From positions 109,371,823 to 109,435,822 of the forward strand of contig OW386291.2 of the NCBI GenBank assembly GCA_936432065.2: a DNA stretch of 64,000 nt. Direction: 5' to 3'. Below, in pieces: positions 1-11,993 of the stretch. This DNA comes from Rutpela maculata. Taxonomy: Eukaryota; Arthropoda; Insecta; Coleoptera; Cerambycidae. The notes under the pieces were generated by a model. That model was not told the DNA's origin. It was given only the letters and a program-made list of their open reading frames with translations, and did no database searches. A program made the position numbers and the translations under genes. Every line of letters starts with the position of its first letter. The stretch's first letter is position 1.

Positions 1-354
1 TAGTCTTCTTTGTGAAAAAAATTATGAAAATTAATCAGGCCAAATTTTGTTCATAACAACTTTTATATTTTATTAAATTCATACCTTTAGAGAAGATAAT
101 TATGCAACTTAATAAATAAATAAATACTAATTAAAGAATGAATCAATATTAAAAAAGCTCCGATTTTCAATTCAAGTAAATTTTAGTTTTCTTTGTGAAA
201 AAAATTTTGAAAATAATCAGGCCAAATTTTGTTCATTACAACTTTTATATTTTATTTAATGCATACCCTTATAGAGCAAAACTATGCAATGTAGTAAATA
301 AATACTAATAAATGAATAAATACTTATTATATATCGGTTAACTTTAGTTATTTT
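1..354. repeat. Tandem repeat of about 184 bp, two units
   Basis: Two direct copies share the block ctttgtgaaaaaaatt followed by atcaggccaaattttgttcat and an AT-rich tail; they start near 5 and 189. A third, more diverged partial copy lies at about 1040-1115, just past the Helentron-like repeat, so that repeat probably inserted into a longer satellite-like array. The array may continue outside the window. No coding content seen. Confidence 0.6.
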
Positions 355-1036
355 ACTTCCACATCCAGTGGAAGTATAGCAACGACAAAAAAATTTTTAA
401 AAATTTTTATTGTTCAAATAGGCTTAGAATGTCATGAAACGTCGAGATTTTAAGTTTGAGCGAAAAAAAATTTCTGTCTGTCGGTCTGTCTGTAACTTTT
501 TTTTGTGCGCACGTTTATTCTGGAACCGTTTGAGATATTGACTTGAAATTTGGTACACATATGTACTTTAACGAGATCTAGAACTAGATTATATTTTCAT
601 CATTTTCAAGGGTTGGGGGTTAAATTGGGGTAAATTTGGGGTAAATTTGGGGTAAATAGGTAAATCAAGCAGGTTTATAAAATTGGTATTTAGAAATATA
701 CATGAGAAGCTAAGGTCTCAAAAAAAATTTTGGCATTAGCCACCCCCATTACCACCTCCACCCCATTATTAAAAGGGATGAAAAAAAATGTAATTTAGTA
801 GAACCAGAAACCTCAAAATATTTTTTTACTTTATCCACCCCCACCCCCTATCACCACCCCCACCCCACTACCAATGTGGAGTATCGTTTTATGGGTTTTT
901 GGGGTAGAGGATTTCAAATATTGTATTATTAACGTCCAATAAACAATTATTTCCACATACAAAATTTTTTCGTTGTGAGTGACTTGGATAGAAAATCTGG
1001 ATGTGGAAGTAGTGATTCCTTGGGCAGCGGTTTTTA
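355..1036 (+). mobile_element. Helentron/DINE-1-like nonautonomous repeat, copy A
   Basis: One of five related copies in this window. It is bounded by inverted copies of acttccacatccag; one end adds a short hairpin (cttccac / gtggaag, loop atcca) and the other ends in the conserved block tgattccttgggcagcggt. Inside are a GTCT-type microsatellite (about 475-493), a conserved stretch around tctggaaccgtttgagat, and runs of caccccca. Subterminal inverted repeats, a terminal hairpin and an internal (GTCY)n tract are known features of DINE-1/mini-me/Helentron-associated elements. The class is inferred from these and no helicase gene is present. Confidence 0.55.
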
Positions 1037-2167
1037 TTAAAAAAATTATGAAATGTAATCAAACCATATTTCGTTCTTAATAACTTTTGTTATTTAATGC
1101 GGTATATAAATTAATTTATTGAAAATGTCAACACCATTAAAATTAAGACTATTCTGAATCTGACTGAATCATCACCACTCGAATTATCGTCAGTTTCATT
1201 ATCGTATTCTTCATCGTTGTTCTTTCATTTCGGGCGAAAATTTTCATTTTCACACCGACTTTTACACAAGAAGCACTCCATAATTAAAAAAAAAAAATAA
1301 ATACACCAATACACCTTTTGATTAACATTTTGATTTTTGATTAACATTTTATAAAAGTCACATGGAGTAAAACTTGAACGAAGCCGGCAAAGCAAAGCGT
1401 ATATATAAAAATGGAGCCTGGCGGACCATGAGGCGATGAATTCATCAGCTGCTCTTCCCGCGCACACTCTTTAGTATAGTTTAGTGCACGCGCTTTGGCA
1501 CTCTTTCAAAAATAAAAAAAATAAAATAATTTTTTTAATTAGTTTTTTATAAGTTTTTTTAATATACGTATTTTATTTAAAAGTGGAAAAACTAAAGATT
1601 ATAACTTTTGCAATCGCAAAACGTAACCTGTCATAACTGACATATTCAGGTTGTCGGACTGAAAAAACGAGACTGACAATTTGTCAGACAAGTTATGGAC
1701 TATCTTTTTTAGGAAATTATGAGCAATTGCAATTGAAAATTAGTTGTTGTGCAATAACAAAACGGTACCGCGATAGAGTGATATGTTGCAGGTGTCGGAC
1801 TCGACAATCAAGCCCTCTTTTTTTTTCGGACAAAAAAATTTTCTTTTAATTTGAGGCATAATCTTTCAATCAAAATAAAAAATTGAGTTTTGTAATAAAA
1901 AATCGTAACTGCGCCAGAACGACAGGTTTAGGTGCTGCGCGTGCGGAAAAGCGCCCATTCCGTACTCTGAAAATTTTACAGTGTGTAGACTCGTTAAAAT
2001 GAAGCCGCTAAGACCATTTTTACCACTTTTGTAATAATTTTCAAAAAAGGACGCTGTACTGGGGACTAGACCCTTGAGAATTCGTAAAAAATCGCTCTTT
2101 ATTTCTTCCTGTGATATCGTACTCGTTTTGACTCAAAAGACCCATGCAGTGGGTATCTCTTCCTTTT
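1037..2167. other. AT-rich stretch without recognised genes
   Basis: After the partial third satellite unit (about 1040-1115) there is AT-rich sequence with short direct repeats (gattaacattttgatttt at about 1320). Open frames here are short and match nothing I know. No splice-bounded exon was seen. Confidence 0.5.
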
Positions 2168-2606
2168 CTAGCCACTATCTGGCAAGTCCCTTTTAAGTAT
2201 CCAGTAGTAATCGGCCATCATATTTACATCCCATTTTCCTTGGTAGTGACGCTCCATCTCTCTTATATCTTGGTGGAAACGTTCACCTTGCTCCTCGCTA
2301 TACTCTCCGAGATTTTTTGGTAAGTAAACATGAGAATCTAAGAAATATAATTTTAAATTCGTTAAACATCCCAATTTTTGAAAGTTTTCAACCATTTCTG
2401 CTACTACACGTTTATAGTCAACATTTTTTACATTTCCCAAAAAATTCTCCACGACGTTTTTGAAACTAACCCGTGCAGATTTTTCGACGCCATTCATCTT
2501 GGTTACAAATACTTCATCCCTTAACATATCCGAATTTTGGGTTCATTAAATATTGTCTCAGAAATGGCTGGAATTTTTTCGTTCAGGTAATTAAAGGTGA
2601 AACCTT
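2168..2606 (-). pseudogene. 3' half of a multi-copy arthropod gene family, function unknown
   Basis: A 119-residue open frame (2527-2168) carries the block FLDSHVYLPKNLGEYSEEQG, then ERFHQDI and YQGKWD, ending in ADYYWILKRD. From memory this is the C-terminal part of an uncharacterised protein family present in many copies in arthropod genomes. Upstream, about 2603-2530, a second minus-strand frame (TFNYLNEKIPAI then FNEPKIR) continues the family pattern but is offset by one frame, so the copy has a frameshift near 2527. Its upstream half lies at 4715-5075, separated by a LINE. Function is unknown; it is probably itself mobile or repetitive. Confidence 0.6.
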
Positions 2607-4712
2607 AATAATAATAAACTTTATTTCAAACAGCCATATTACATAGATAAAATCAAGTAACCATGGGTTGAAACAGGGTCTAACGAAACAACAAAAAAAC
2701 TAATATAAACGTGCTCTCTTATACTCAAAAAATTCTCTTATACTATATGGTTCAATTTCTAGTAACAAATTAAAAAGTTCTCTCTTAAATTTTTTTCCAT
2801 TTTTTATGTTTTTTATTCGGTTTGGTAGACTATTGAAATATCTCATACTAGCGCAACAATGACCATTTTCTATCATGCTTAACTTGTGAATAGGGAAATT
2901 ATAATTATTATGTCTTGTGTTACAGCTGTGAGTTACCTCATGTTGTTCATATTTATTTTTATATTTAAAATTAAACATTAAACATTCAAAGATGTATATT
3001 GCAGTAACAGTTAGTAACTTATTTTTCTTGAAGGAGCCTCTGCAAGACTCCCTTAAAGGGATGTCATGCATACAGCGTACAGCTTGTTTTTGTACTATTA
3101 ATAATTTATTTATTTCCGCAGCAGCTTCACCGCCCCAAAATATTATATCAAATCTTAATCGTGATACAAAGCACGCATAATATATCTTTCGCAGTGTTTT
3201 ATATGTAACATATTTTTTAACCACCCACATACTGCAGGTGACACTGTTTATTTTTTTCACCAATTTTGATATATGTTGCGTCCAGCATAAAGTGGTGTCT
3301 GTAATTGTACCTAGAATTTTTGTTGCTGATGCAAAATTCACATTATGTTGATTATGGTATTTAATGGAAAAGCTCTTGCTGACCTATTAGTTTTAAAAAT
3401 TATGAAATTGGTCTTCTCTTTATTGAGAATTAAATTATTTTCTAAGAGGCAATTTTCAATCCAGTCAATGACAAAACTGGCTTCAAATATTAATTGTGGA
3501 AAATTATTAGCTCTTATCAGTAAGGTGATGTCGTCTGCATAATTTATCATTCAGTGCCTACTATTATCTAATAGATTGCACAAATCATTAATGTATATGT
3601 TAAACAGTAACGGCCCTATTATACTTCCTTGGGGAATTCCCAACTTGGTATTTTTCACTGTCGATTTGATCTCTGCCCTGTAAATTTAATTTTACTAGTT
3701 GTTTTCGATTTTCTAGGTATGACTTTAACCAACTTAATGCTGACGATCTAAGTCCATATCTTTCAAGTTTTTGTAACAGAATTTCATGATTAATGCTGTC
3801 ATAAAGCTTTTGACAGATCCAAAAATATCCCTAAGGTATTTCATTTTCTTCAAGAGTGGTTAAAATTCCAAAAAAAATGTTGATTTTGATTAAAAAGATT
3901 GTTCATTAAAAAAATTCGTTAATTGAATACATACTACTTTTCCAAAAATTTTAGAGAAAGCCGACATCAAACTTATTGGTCTGAAATTTTTCATGTTCAT
4001 CTCCTTTTTTATGTATTGGTATCACCACAGCCAATTTTAGTGAATCTGGAAAAATTCCATATTTGAGGGAATTGTTAATGATATAAGTAAGTGGGGTGAC
4101 TATATAATTTACACATTTTTTAATTAATGATGAAGATATTTCATCATGTCCCGAGCTATTTTTATTTTTTGATGATTTCACAATATCTATTATTTCAGAT
4201 TCAGAAATTTTGATTCATTATAACCTTATTATTAAAAGGAATTTTAGGTAAATTTTTAGTTAATTCAACTGCTGCATCAATAAAAAAATTATTAAATTTA
4301 TTGGACATGTCCTGTGCGTTTGCATTAAAATTTACAGTTGGATTATTTTGTTTTTTTAAATTTCCAGACACATTTCTAAAGAGACTCCAGGTAGCCTTTG
4401 ACATATTGTTTGAATTTGCTATTTTATTATCAAAGTATTGCTTTTTTGCTTTTGTTAACAATGACTCTAATTTGAGTTTTTCTTTGTTGTATAGGTCCTT
4501 GTATTGATTATTATAACGTACCACAACAGATAAAGTGCTTAACTGCTTTCTACATTTACTATTTCAGCATTGTCTATATAAATATCTAGATCATTTTTGT
4601 GATTCTGTACTTTTTTTAATGGAAAAGAATTATAAAATACATTACTGAAAGTAGACATAAAACTATCCCACTGGTAATTTACATCTTTTTCTTCAATGTC
4701 AGCGATATATGT
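2607..4712 (-). mobile_element. 5'-truncated non-LTR retrotransposon (jockey/CR1-like RT), broken
   Basis: Minus-strand fragments line up in order as one LINE ORF2. 4524-4201 is the endonuclease-RT linker (KAKKQYFDNKI, TWSLFRNVSG). 4181-3951 is the start of reverse transcriptase (SSGHDEISSSLIKK, PIHKKGD). About 3660-3560 reads GIPQGSIIGPLLFNIYINDL. 3550-3338 holds YADD. 3341-2700 is the C-terminal region (SRLRFDIIFWG, RYFNSLPNRIK). Several frameshifts and stops separate them, so the copy is dead. The 3' end shows AATAAA and a short TTA-rich tail at about 2607-2622. The endonuclease is missing, which indicates 5' truncation. It sits inside the repetitive gene at 2168-5075. Confidence 0.85.
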
Positions 4713-4714
4713 TC

Positions 4715-5075
4715 TTCAAGATCTTAACAAATTGCTTCATAAGACCGAATGAAATATGAAGCGGAGGGAGAACTTTCGATTGTTCCACTAGTGGATGTTT
4801 GATGATATTGTTAGATCCAGGATTGAACGATATTCTTTTGGGCCAAGATTTCAGCTTGTAATGATTTTCCCCATATTTGCTATCCCAAAGACATAAGAAA
4901 TGTGGGTTTGCTAAATCCTGAGTGCTGTCCCAAAAGAATTGTTAAAACTTTTAAATCACCACATATTTGCCATTTGTGATTCTGATATTTTATTTTTTCC
5001 AGGATTAATTCCATATTATTGTATATCTCTTTTAATTCCGTTGAGTGTGCTATTGGGATAGAAGAGTTTACGTGA
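4715..5075 (-). pseudogene. Upstream half of the repetitive gene split by the LINE
   Basis: Minus-strand reading gives family-like blocks in order: HSTELKEIYNNMELI, KWQICGDLKVLTILLGQ, LKSWPKRISFNPGSNNIIKH, then HISFGLMKQFVKILKN ending at about 4715. These precede, in the family, the blocks found at 2606-2168. A frame break lies near 4920 (in the expected cysteine-rich segment). The two halves therefore make one old gene copy interrupted by the 2607-4712 LINE. Function is unknown. Confidence 0.55.
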
Positions 5076-5714
5076 AAATATTGATATGTGACAATTCTGA
5101 CCTCGGATTCGGTTTCAGCGAACCAAAATACGTATGAAAAGATGGGCCAACTCTGCCGATTTACATTTCACCCGGTTTCAGGCTTGTTCTAATCTGTTTT
5201 TTGAGTTTACATGAAAATATTGACGACATGTGACAATTCTGATCTCGGAGCACCCTAAATTACATATGGATATGATAGTCGGTAAGAAAGTACATGCCGT
5301 TCTTTGTGTTCTTAAAGGCTAATTCAGTCACACCTGAGTTAATAAAAAAATGTTTAAGTGTAAGGATAATTGCTGGCGTACATCATTTGTAAGTTTTTAT
5401 TTACTCAAGTTGAAATAATGTCAGTTTCTTATTAGTATAGGCGCCAGGTAATTTTGCCTCCACTTTCGCACACATTGACAGATGGCGACAAAAACTCTTT
5501 CATTTAAAATATCCCGTTTGCGGTGCATTCTGCAACAAAATGGTTAACACAAAATTTACAGAGTATAAAATTTGATAGAAATTATTTGTATTCCATATAT
5601 ATTTTTCTTGTAAAATGAATAGTATCGGTGCAGCAGTCGAGTAGACTGTAAACTTGTCTTGAGTGAGTGGAATTTATAGCTGTCTGCTGGTTCATTTCCT
5701 GGTAGAATTCTAAC
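5076..5714. other. Unassigned stretch with a short direct repeat
   Basis: Two related segments, at about 5068-5110 and 5206-5250, share the pattern gaaaatattga, then gtgacaattctga and ctcgga, about 135 bp apart. Nothing coding is recognised. Confidence 0.45.
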
Positions 5715-5867
5715 CAGGGCCGTTCCTAGATGCTTGGTCGCCTGCGTGTGAGACCAAAATTAGCGCCCCATAGGCATAGGTGTTTGTCAAGTGTTAAAAA
5801 AATTATTTATTATATACATATGTTGTTACATGTTACTTAAAAAAAAATGAAAAGTATATAAAACGAG

Positions 5868-6080
5868 CCTTATTCCTAGTCAATGTAGCTATCACATCGG
5901 TATAGTCAATATGTTCACTTACATCTTTTTCAATTGATATTATCGCCAAATCTGACAATCGGCCTTACCTCATGTGCTTCTTAAATAATTTTTAATGATT
6001 TTTAACCTAGAAAAATACCGCCTACCCGAGGCGACACTTACTGGTAGCGTCAATAAAATTCTTAGAGTAGTTGCCACATT
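5868..6080 (-). pseudogene. hAT transposase C-terminal remnant
   Basis: Minus-strand frames read LRILLTLPVSVASG, then FSRLKIIKNYLRST, a stop, and in another frame AIISIEKDVSEHIDYTDVIA. The pattern LP.S.AS..R.FS.LK.IK..LRS matches the hATC dimerisation domain, where the usual form is VASAERSFS; here AE is damaged. An in-frame stop and at least one frameshift make it non-functional. The rest of the transposase is absent from the element. Confidence 0.75.
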
Positions 6081-6311
6081 TGGGAATGACTTACAACACT
6101 TACAACAAAATCTTGAAAACCATTAGGTCATGTATTATTAATATTATTATTTTTAATACCAAAAATAACAATAAACAGAAAAAGCACACATGCCACATTT
6201 GGGAATGACTTACAACACTTACAACAAAATCTTGAAAACCATTAGGTCATGTATTATTAATATTAGGTATTATTTTTAATACCAAAAATAACAATAAACA
6301 GAAAAAGCAAG
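6072..6311. repeat. Tandem duplication, period 119 bp, inside the hAT
   Basis: The block tgccacatttgggaatgac starts at 6072 and again at 6191. The two units are nearly identical through agaaaaagca; the second unit has a small insertion near 6266. This is a recent duplication within the hAT remnant. Confidence 0.85.
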
Positions 6312-7216
6312 ATACGCAATTTGCCACATAAACAAAAAATGGCCCATTAATCAGTTCAGGGGTTCTCCGCTTTGGAGCTGATATCTTAAATTCATATGCG
6401 TAGAGTGTACAAATCTTGGTATAGGATGACAATGACGACATCTTGCTTAAGCTCGCTTATATTTTTGGCTTAAGGATAAGATTTTGTAGAGTGAGAGGCA
6501 AATATGCGTTTATTTTCCATTTATTATAAGTACTTAAAAAATCATAAATGGTATAATCTTTAAAATAGTTTCAGGTACTTCCCATTGCTCTAAGGATTAC
6601 AACCATGTACATTTTTTATCATAAATTTTGTATATAGTTAAATGCCATACTTTAATAATGAAATTAGGAACTATTTATTTTTCATTGGGAAACTACGACA
6701 TTCACGTACAGCAGAAAGCACTAAAAAAATATACAGTTGCATTTGTTTTTTAAATATTTATAATAAATCGAAAATAAAAGCATATTCCCTTTCACTCTGC
6801 AAAATCATATCCTTAAGATGCGGTTACATTTATTTACTTTTTCAATTAATTAATTAAAATCCTCTTTTTTATTTCACATTTTGGCGCCCTCCTAAATGTG
6901 GCGCCTGCGTGTTGAACACAAAATTTCCCCCAGGTAGGAACGGCCCTGATTCTAACATAATTTTCTACATAAAAAAATGCTGCTCTTTAAGTTTTACAAA
7001 AGTTGCACTCTAGCCATAATTTGCAAGCAGTAGATTCACTGAGAGTAGAAAGGGTACTTTGGCACATTCTTTCTTTATGTTTGTAGTTCTGTTTAAAAAC
7101 GCCCAGCAAACACTCATAATTGGCACATAAATGGTCACACGCACCATCGGCATCATTATTATAATTGGTACTTTTATGGAAAGCCATAAACGAATCCGAA
7201 GCGAAATGTCCCACCG

Positions 7217-8322
7217 CACAGTGGATCAAATTTTGTAAAAAGTGGCCAAAAATGCTTTTTTTAAACTTTTGAATTTCGCCTTGATATTTTAGGGATAGTT
7301 AAAGAAGAGGCCACTGTATAAATATAAAGGCCATTAGGCGACATCTCTACCTCCTAGGCGCTCGCAAACTCGAACCTTTGCACAGCACCATTTCACTGGT
7401 TTTACTGCTCATTTATCACAAAGTTTTGAAAAGAGATTGTGTTTAAAACGTGTTAGTTCAAAGTGAAATTGTTACAGGAACAGCTTACTTGAGCTATATA
7501 CTTGATTTTAGCATATTGCATAAAGAAAGTTTTGAATTTAAAAACAGAAAGAAGGTTGTTTTGTTATAGAGTGTTTATCAGAAACTTTTACAAGTAGATT
7601 CAGATTTGTGTAGGGTCACAAAAAAAGTCTTACGTTGTCATGCCTTGAAAAAATATGTAGAAAATATCTCAGACATTCCTTTACAATATACAAAAAAGTC
7701 GTAACCGCCTTCAACCGCCTTTTCGAAATTTTGGATTTGTTACAACGTGCGACACGTATTCCGCGAGCACCGGTAGCATCGCTCACTTGACTCAAGCGAT
7801 GCGGAATTAATTGTTAAATAACTTTTTATCTTTACAATATTCTTTGAAGTTATAATTAGTATTTATTATCAATAAAAAATGACTTGTTCAAGGAATGTTT
7901 CGAAAAAAATTCAGTTCTATAGTTATTTACTTATTTATTTATTTCGCGTCATTCTATAGCCTCTTACAACCCCTGAAAGTTACCCTTGGAGGTAAATAAT
8001 TTTCATATTATTTATGGGTTAATTAAGAGGTTTTCGATAACTTTAAACTGAAAAAATAAATTAATATGCCAATGTCTACACTAATAACCCCCGATGGTAA
8101 ATATATTTTTAATTCGGTTTTCCGTCTTATTCAAAAGGCTTGTTATAACTTCCAACTGAAAAAAGCTCAAATACACAAATTTTCAGAAAAACAACCCTTA
8201 AGAATCACCCCTGGGGACACTTATTTTTTAAATGATTTTTCTCTCATTACATATGTGATTGTTAATCGGCCTATAACAAAATTAGATTTTTGGCCACTTT
8301 TTGAAATGTTCGGCCTACTGTG
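7217..8322. mobile_element. Transib-like nonautonomous DNA transposon, perfect 5-bp TSD CACCG
   Basis: The left end begins CACAGTG and the right end, read inward, CACAGTA. After a 22-nt spacer each end has a nonamer-like block (CCAAAAATG left, CCAAAAATC right), and the inner repeat aaaaagtggccaaaaat is shared. The exact 5-bp GC-rich duplication caccg flanks it (7212-7216 and 8323-8327). Known for Transib (RAG1-related) transposons: 5-bp GC-rich target duplications and termini resembling recombination signal heptamer/nonamer pairs. No RAG1-like core is seen inside, so it would depend on a transposase elsewhere. The class call is inference from termini and duplication only. Confidence 0.7.
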
Positions 8323-10340
8323 CACCGGCCAGTAGCTGGCTATTCTTCAATTTGCCAACAGTGAACAATAATGGACCATCAAAAGGCCACTGATGATGTC
8401 ACTCTTTGGCCAGCATATTTTTTGCTGTAATCTCACACATTTTTCAATAATTTGGATTATAGCAAAACTTTCAAGCCGCCAGATATTTTGCATTAACTAC
8501 TATATTTTGATATATAATTTTTTTTATGTGAAATTTACATACAAGAACCCAATAAGTAAGCAAAATATATACCTACGTTATAAAAGTATTATAATCCAAA
8601 ATTGAAAAATATGTTAGATACTAGACCAAACCATGCAGTCATTATTGATAGTTTGTAAATTGAGAAGTTTGGAAATGTCAGGTATCAATAAAAGCAAAAT
8701 AAGTTGTAAGCTAACAATAAAATATATATTATAAATAAGAAAGTTAAAACAATAAAATTTATGAGAACAGAAATAGAAATCTTTCTTTAATATTGGTCTT
8801 GAAGTTGAGATGCAGGATTTTGTACAAACTTTACATAAAACGCTTATTTGAAAAGGGCATGATGAGAACTGGCTGATGAAGAACTTTAGCCAACTTCTGT
8901 TTTTCTATAATCAGACTTTAATTATAATCAAGATCACAACAGACTGTTACACAAAATAGGTACTTAAAAGACTTAACAAACTGTCCCAACTACAATGTTA
9001 GCTTACACAAATTTTAATGCACAGGCCAAGCATAGAACGAAAAAACAAATGGCGGATGCTTCTCGGTGACGCCCTTGAGAGATTTTTCATATTAAACAAT
9101 GCGCATGCGTAATCATTTAGTTGCCGACGTATAAACTGAAGCAGCATTCTTTATGGTTGCACAATAATTGACCATTTTTGGTTATTATGTGGCAATTCAT
9201 AAAAACATAAAGTTATGGTACGCCTGCATATAATTTATTATGGGTCACAAAAGGCTCGCTTATGCCATAACAAAGCCATTGATTGAAACAATGGACCATT
9301 TCGGGGCTGCAATTTTTGTGTTTGCTGGGATGAAAAGATGCGATTTCTAACAGTACTCCAAAAACAGGAACATTTTGAACGAAACAGCTCAGGAAATCAA
9401 AAAGGAGAATGCTAATTCCGACGAAATTGCTGATGCAAAACATTATTTTTTTGCATTGTACGGCTCTATAAAAGACATATATCTTTACCAGTGCTTCTTG
9501 AGATTGTAGAATAACTCACCACCGCGGGTGTCAGTCGCGCCTTCCTTCAATGTAGGATGGTTAAATTCTACTGTCAGTGGGGTTCGGCTAGCTCTAACAG
9601 ACGACCTAAAACCATACCTACCGTAGATTGCTTACTGCTCTCTCCAACCTGCCTTCCTACAATGCACTTGCCTTATCTCTAACACTTCTTATTGATCTAT
9701 CACTTCTTAAATTCTTAATTACTTTTATAGAATTCCTCCCTTCAGTTTCTGCGATCTGATCAATGTCTTGAATAACATATTTGAGAACCTTAGAGCATCC
9801 TATACATAAAGTTGTCGACCTAACGCACAAAAACTCCCGAGAGGTTAAACTTAAAGTTAATCATTGAATCGAGAAAATGCAAGAATTCAAATAATGCCAT
9901 TTATTGTGTAAAGTTCAAAAAGTACAATTAAACGTTGGTCTAGAGCCCCATCTGATTATAATGTAAGAATCTCTTTTCCAATCATGGCAAGGGTGGACGC
10001 CTCCTTCAGAGGATATTTATCTCAACCACCATGCAGTGGAGAGTAATAGTAACAATCGATTTGGCACAAAAAGATTAATAATTTCTTAGAAGAGTACGAG
10101 TGCAGCTTGACTTGGACTTGGTAATAATATTCTGCTTAAAATTTTGGTTTGTTCGAGGCTAGCTTTATAGTTCCTAATAGTGCCTATATCATTCACCAGA
10201 ACGTGCCTTTTGAAAGACAGTATATAAGTTATACGCAGCTTCCCTGCTTTTGAAAACGCACCGGCGTCGGCGGTATATAACTCAACTCGCATAAGGATTT
10301 CTGTTGGCTTTGCATTTTCCATAATTTCGATAAAATTTAA
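8323..10340. other. Unassigned region with two unrecognised minus-strand open frames
   Basis: No known family was recognised. Two minus-strand frames have protein-like composition. About 9843-9661 includes LCIGCSKVLKYVIQDIDQIAE and ends in RDKASAL then stop. 10355-10086 includes MENAKPTEILMRVELYTADA. The second runs up against the Helentron-like repeat at its start. Neither has a convincing start and neither was matched to a family. They could be exons or old repeat ORFs. The rest is AT-rich with short recurring tggaccat motifs. Confidence 0.3.
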
Positions 10341-11002
10341 AAAACCACTGCCCAAAGAATCACTACTTCCACATCAAGATTTTCTATCCAAGTCTTTCAC
10401 AACGAAAAAATTTTATATGTGGAAATAATTGTTTGTGGAACTAATAATATAATATTTGGTATCCATACCCATAAAACGATATCCCACATCGGTAGTGGGA
10501 TTGGGATAGTGGTAGGGGCGTGGTAGTGGGGATGGATGAAGTAAAAAATATTTTGAGGCCTTTGGTTCTTAAACACACTAAATCACAATTCTTTTTCGCC
10601 TCCTTTTATAATGGGGTGAGGGTAGTAATGGGGATGGAAAATGAAAAAATTTTTTTTGAGACATTAGCTTCTCTTGTATATAATAAATACCAATTTTATG
10701 GACTCTTACCTGCTTGATTTACCTATTTACCCATATTTACTCCTTCAACGGAATAAGATGAAAATATAATCTAGTTTCAGATCTCATTAAAATACATACG
10801 TGTACCAAATTGCAAGTCAATAGCTTAAACGGTTCCAGAGTAATTGTGCGCACAAAAGAAAAGTTACAACAGACAAACAGACAGACCGACAGACAGAAAT
10901 TTTTTTTCCTCAAACTTAAAATCTCGACGTTCTGACATTCTAAGCCTAAATTTTTAAAAACTTTTTTGTCGTTACTATATTTCTACTGGATGTGGAAGTA
11001 AT
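10341..11002 (-). mobile_element. Helentron/DINE-1-like repeat, copy B
   Basis: This is the same repeat as copy A in the opposite orientation. It starts accactgcccaaagaatca, passes the caccccc-rich block, the tccagagtaattgtgcgcac block and an acagacagac tract (about 10868-10895), and ends with ctactggatgtggaagtaa. Similarity runs end to end, so it is a nearly full-length copy. Confidence 0.6.
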
Positions 11003-11993
11003 TAACTATATTTTTCTAATTTTCTACAACAAAATCATTGACCAAAACTAACTCAGCATCGCATGTTTGTCACCCGCCGTTGTAGCTTCATTGCAATATT
11101 CTCTAATGACCTACCACCAAGTTCAATGGTGACATGGTTTGCAGAAAAAAGCGGAAAAATAAAAGTGGAATAGAACCAGAACTGGAACGCTGAAAGATCC
11201 TTTCGAAACGCTGCTTAAATTTATACTGTACAAATGCAAGAAGTGATGGGATTTGCATTTTTTTAAGTAAATAAGAATTGTGGTTCAGTTTACTCAGTTG
11301 CAGAGCTAAAACTATTCATTATACAAGAAAAACATATAGAACGTAATTTGGAGCAAACTTAATCTTCGTTAAATTTCAAAGTAACTATTTTGTGTAGAAT
11401 GACCGTGCAGCTGATTTTTTGCCACATTCGTTAGAAAATATATATTTTTTTACATTTAGTCGCATCTCTTTAATTAACAGAAATACGAATCTCTCACTTA
11501 TTTCATTCATTTTGCTCAACTTTCGTGTGAAATGCTAGTTATGCAATATGTTAATGCCTCATACTAAGTTTTTCAATGTAATTGTTTATTTCATTATAAC
11601 TTCTTTTGGTCATTTTTTATAATTCTGTAATTACTGGTTTGTAATTCAATAACACTAATTGTCACATCATTGAATACAATTGCAGTTTTATTTTTTAGTT
11701 TCTATCTTTATCTCTAAATCGTTTTTGTGTATTTTGTTGAAAATTGTCATAGGGCCTAATCCGGAAATGATAGGTGAGCCGGTCGAGGCATAGTTTAGAG
11801 TTAATGCAATGAACCGCTGGGCTTCCGGAGTTGGCTCGATTCCGGTTCGCCCCTCGAGGATTTTTCTGGTGTATCATAGATGTTTGTGAATGTACTGTGG
11901 AGGGTAGTGTAAGTTCAGCAGTATAAAGGGTCTGTAAAGGACCTCGCTATGCATGTTAAACAAGCTACATATAATTAAAATTATTTGTTTTAG
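11003..11993. other. Probable intron upstream of the nuclease exon
   Basis: The stretch ends in a splice acceptor (ttatttgttttag, AG at 11992-11993) feeding the nuclease exon. The missing N-terminal exon(s) of that gene, including a signal peptide, were not found here. The only other item is a possible SINE at 11745-11885. Confidence 0.45.
11745..11885. repeat. Possible tRNA-derived SINE
   Basis: A GC-rich island in AT-rich sequence contains a pol III B-box-like ggctcgattccgg preceded by an A-box-like ggcatagtttagag about 55 nt upstream. That spacing resembles a tRNA-derived SINE head. No poly-A tail or target duplication was identified, so the call is weak. Confidence 0.3.

Larger units (their letters stand above)
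5715..6948. mobile_element. hAT transposon, decayed, perfect 8-bp TSD
   Basis: The ends are inverted: CAGGGCCGTTCCTAG on the left, and on the right the complement of CAGGGCCGTTCCTACC. An exact 8-bp target duplication ATTCTAAC flanks it at 5707-5714 and 6949-6956, as expected for hAT. Inside, the minus strand at 5868-6080 keeps the C-terminal dimerisation region of a hAT transposase. A 119-bp internal tandem duplication lies at 6072-6311. At 1.23 kb it is an internally deleted copy. Confidence 0.9.
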
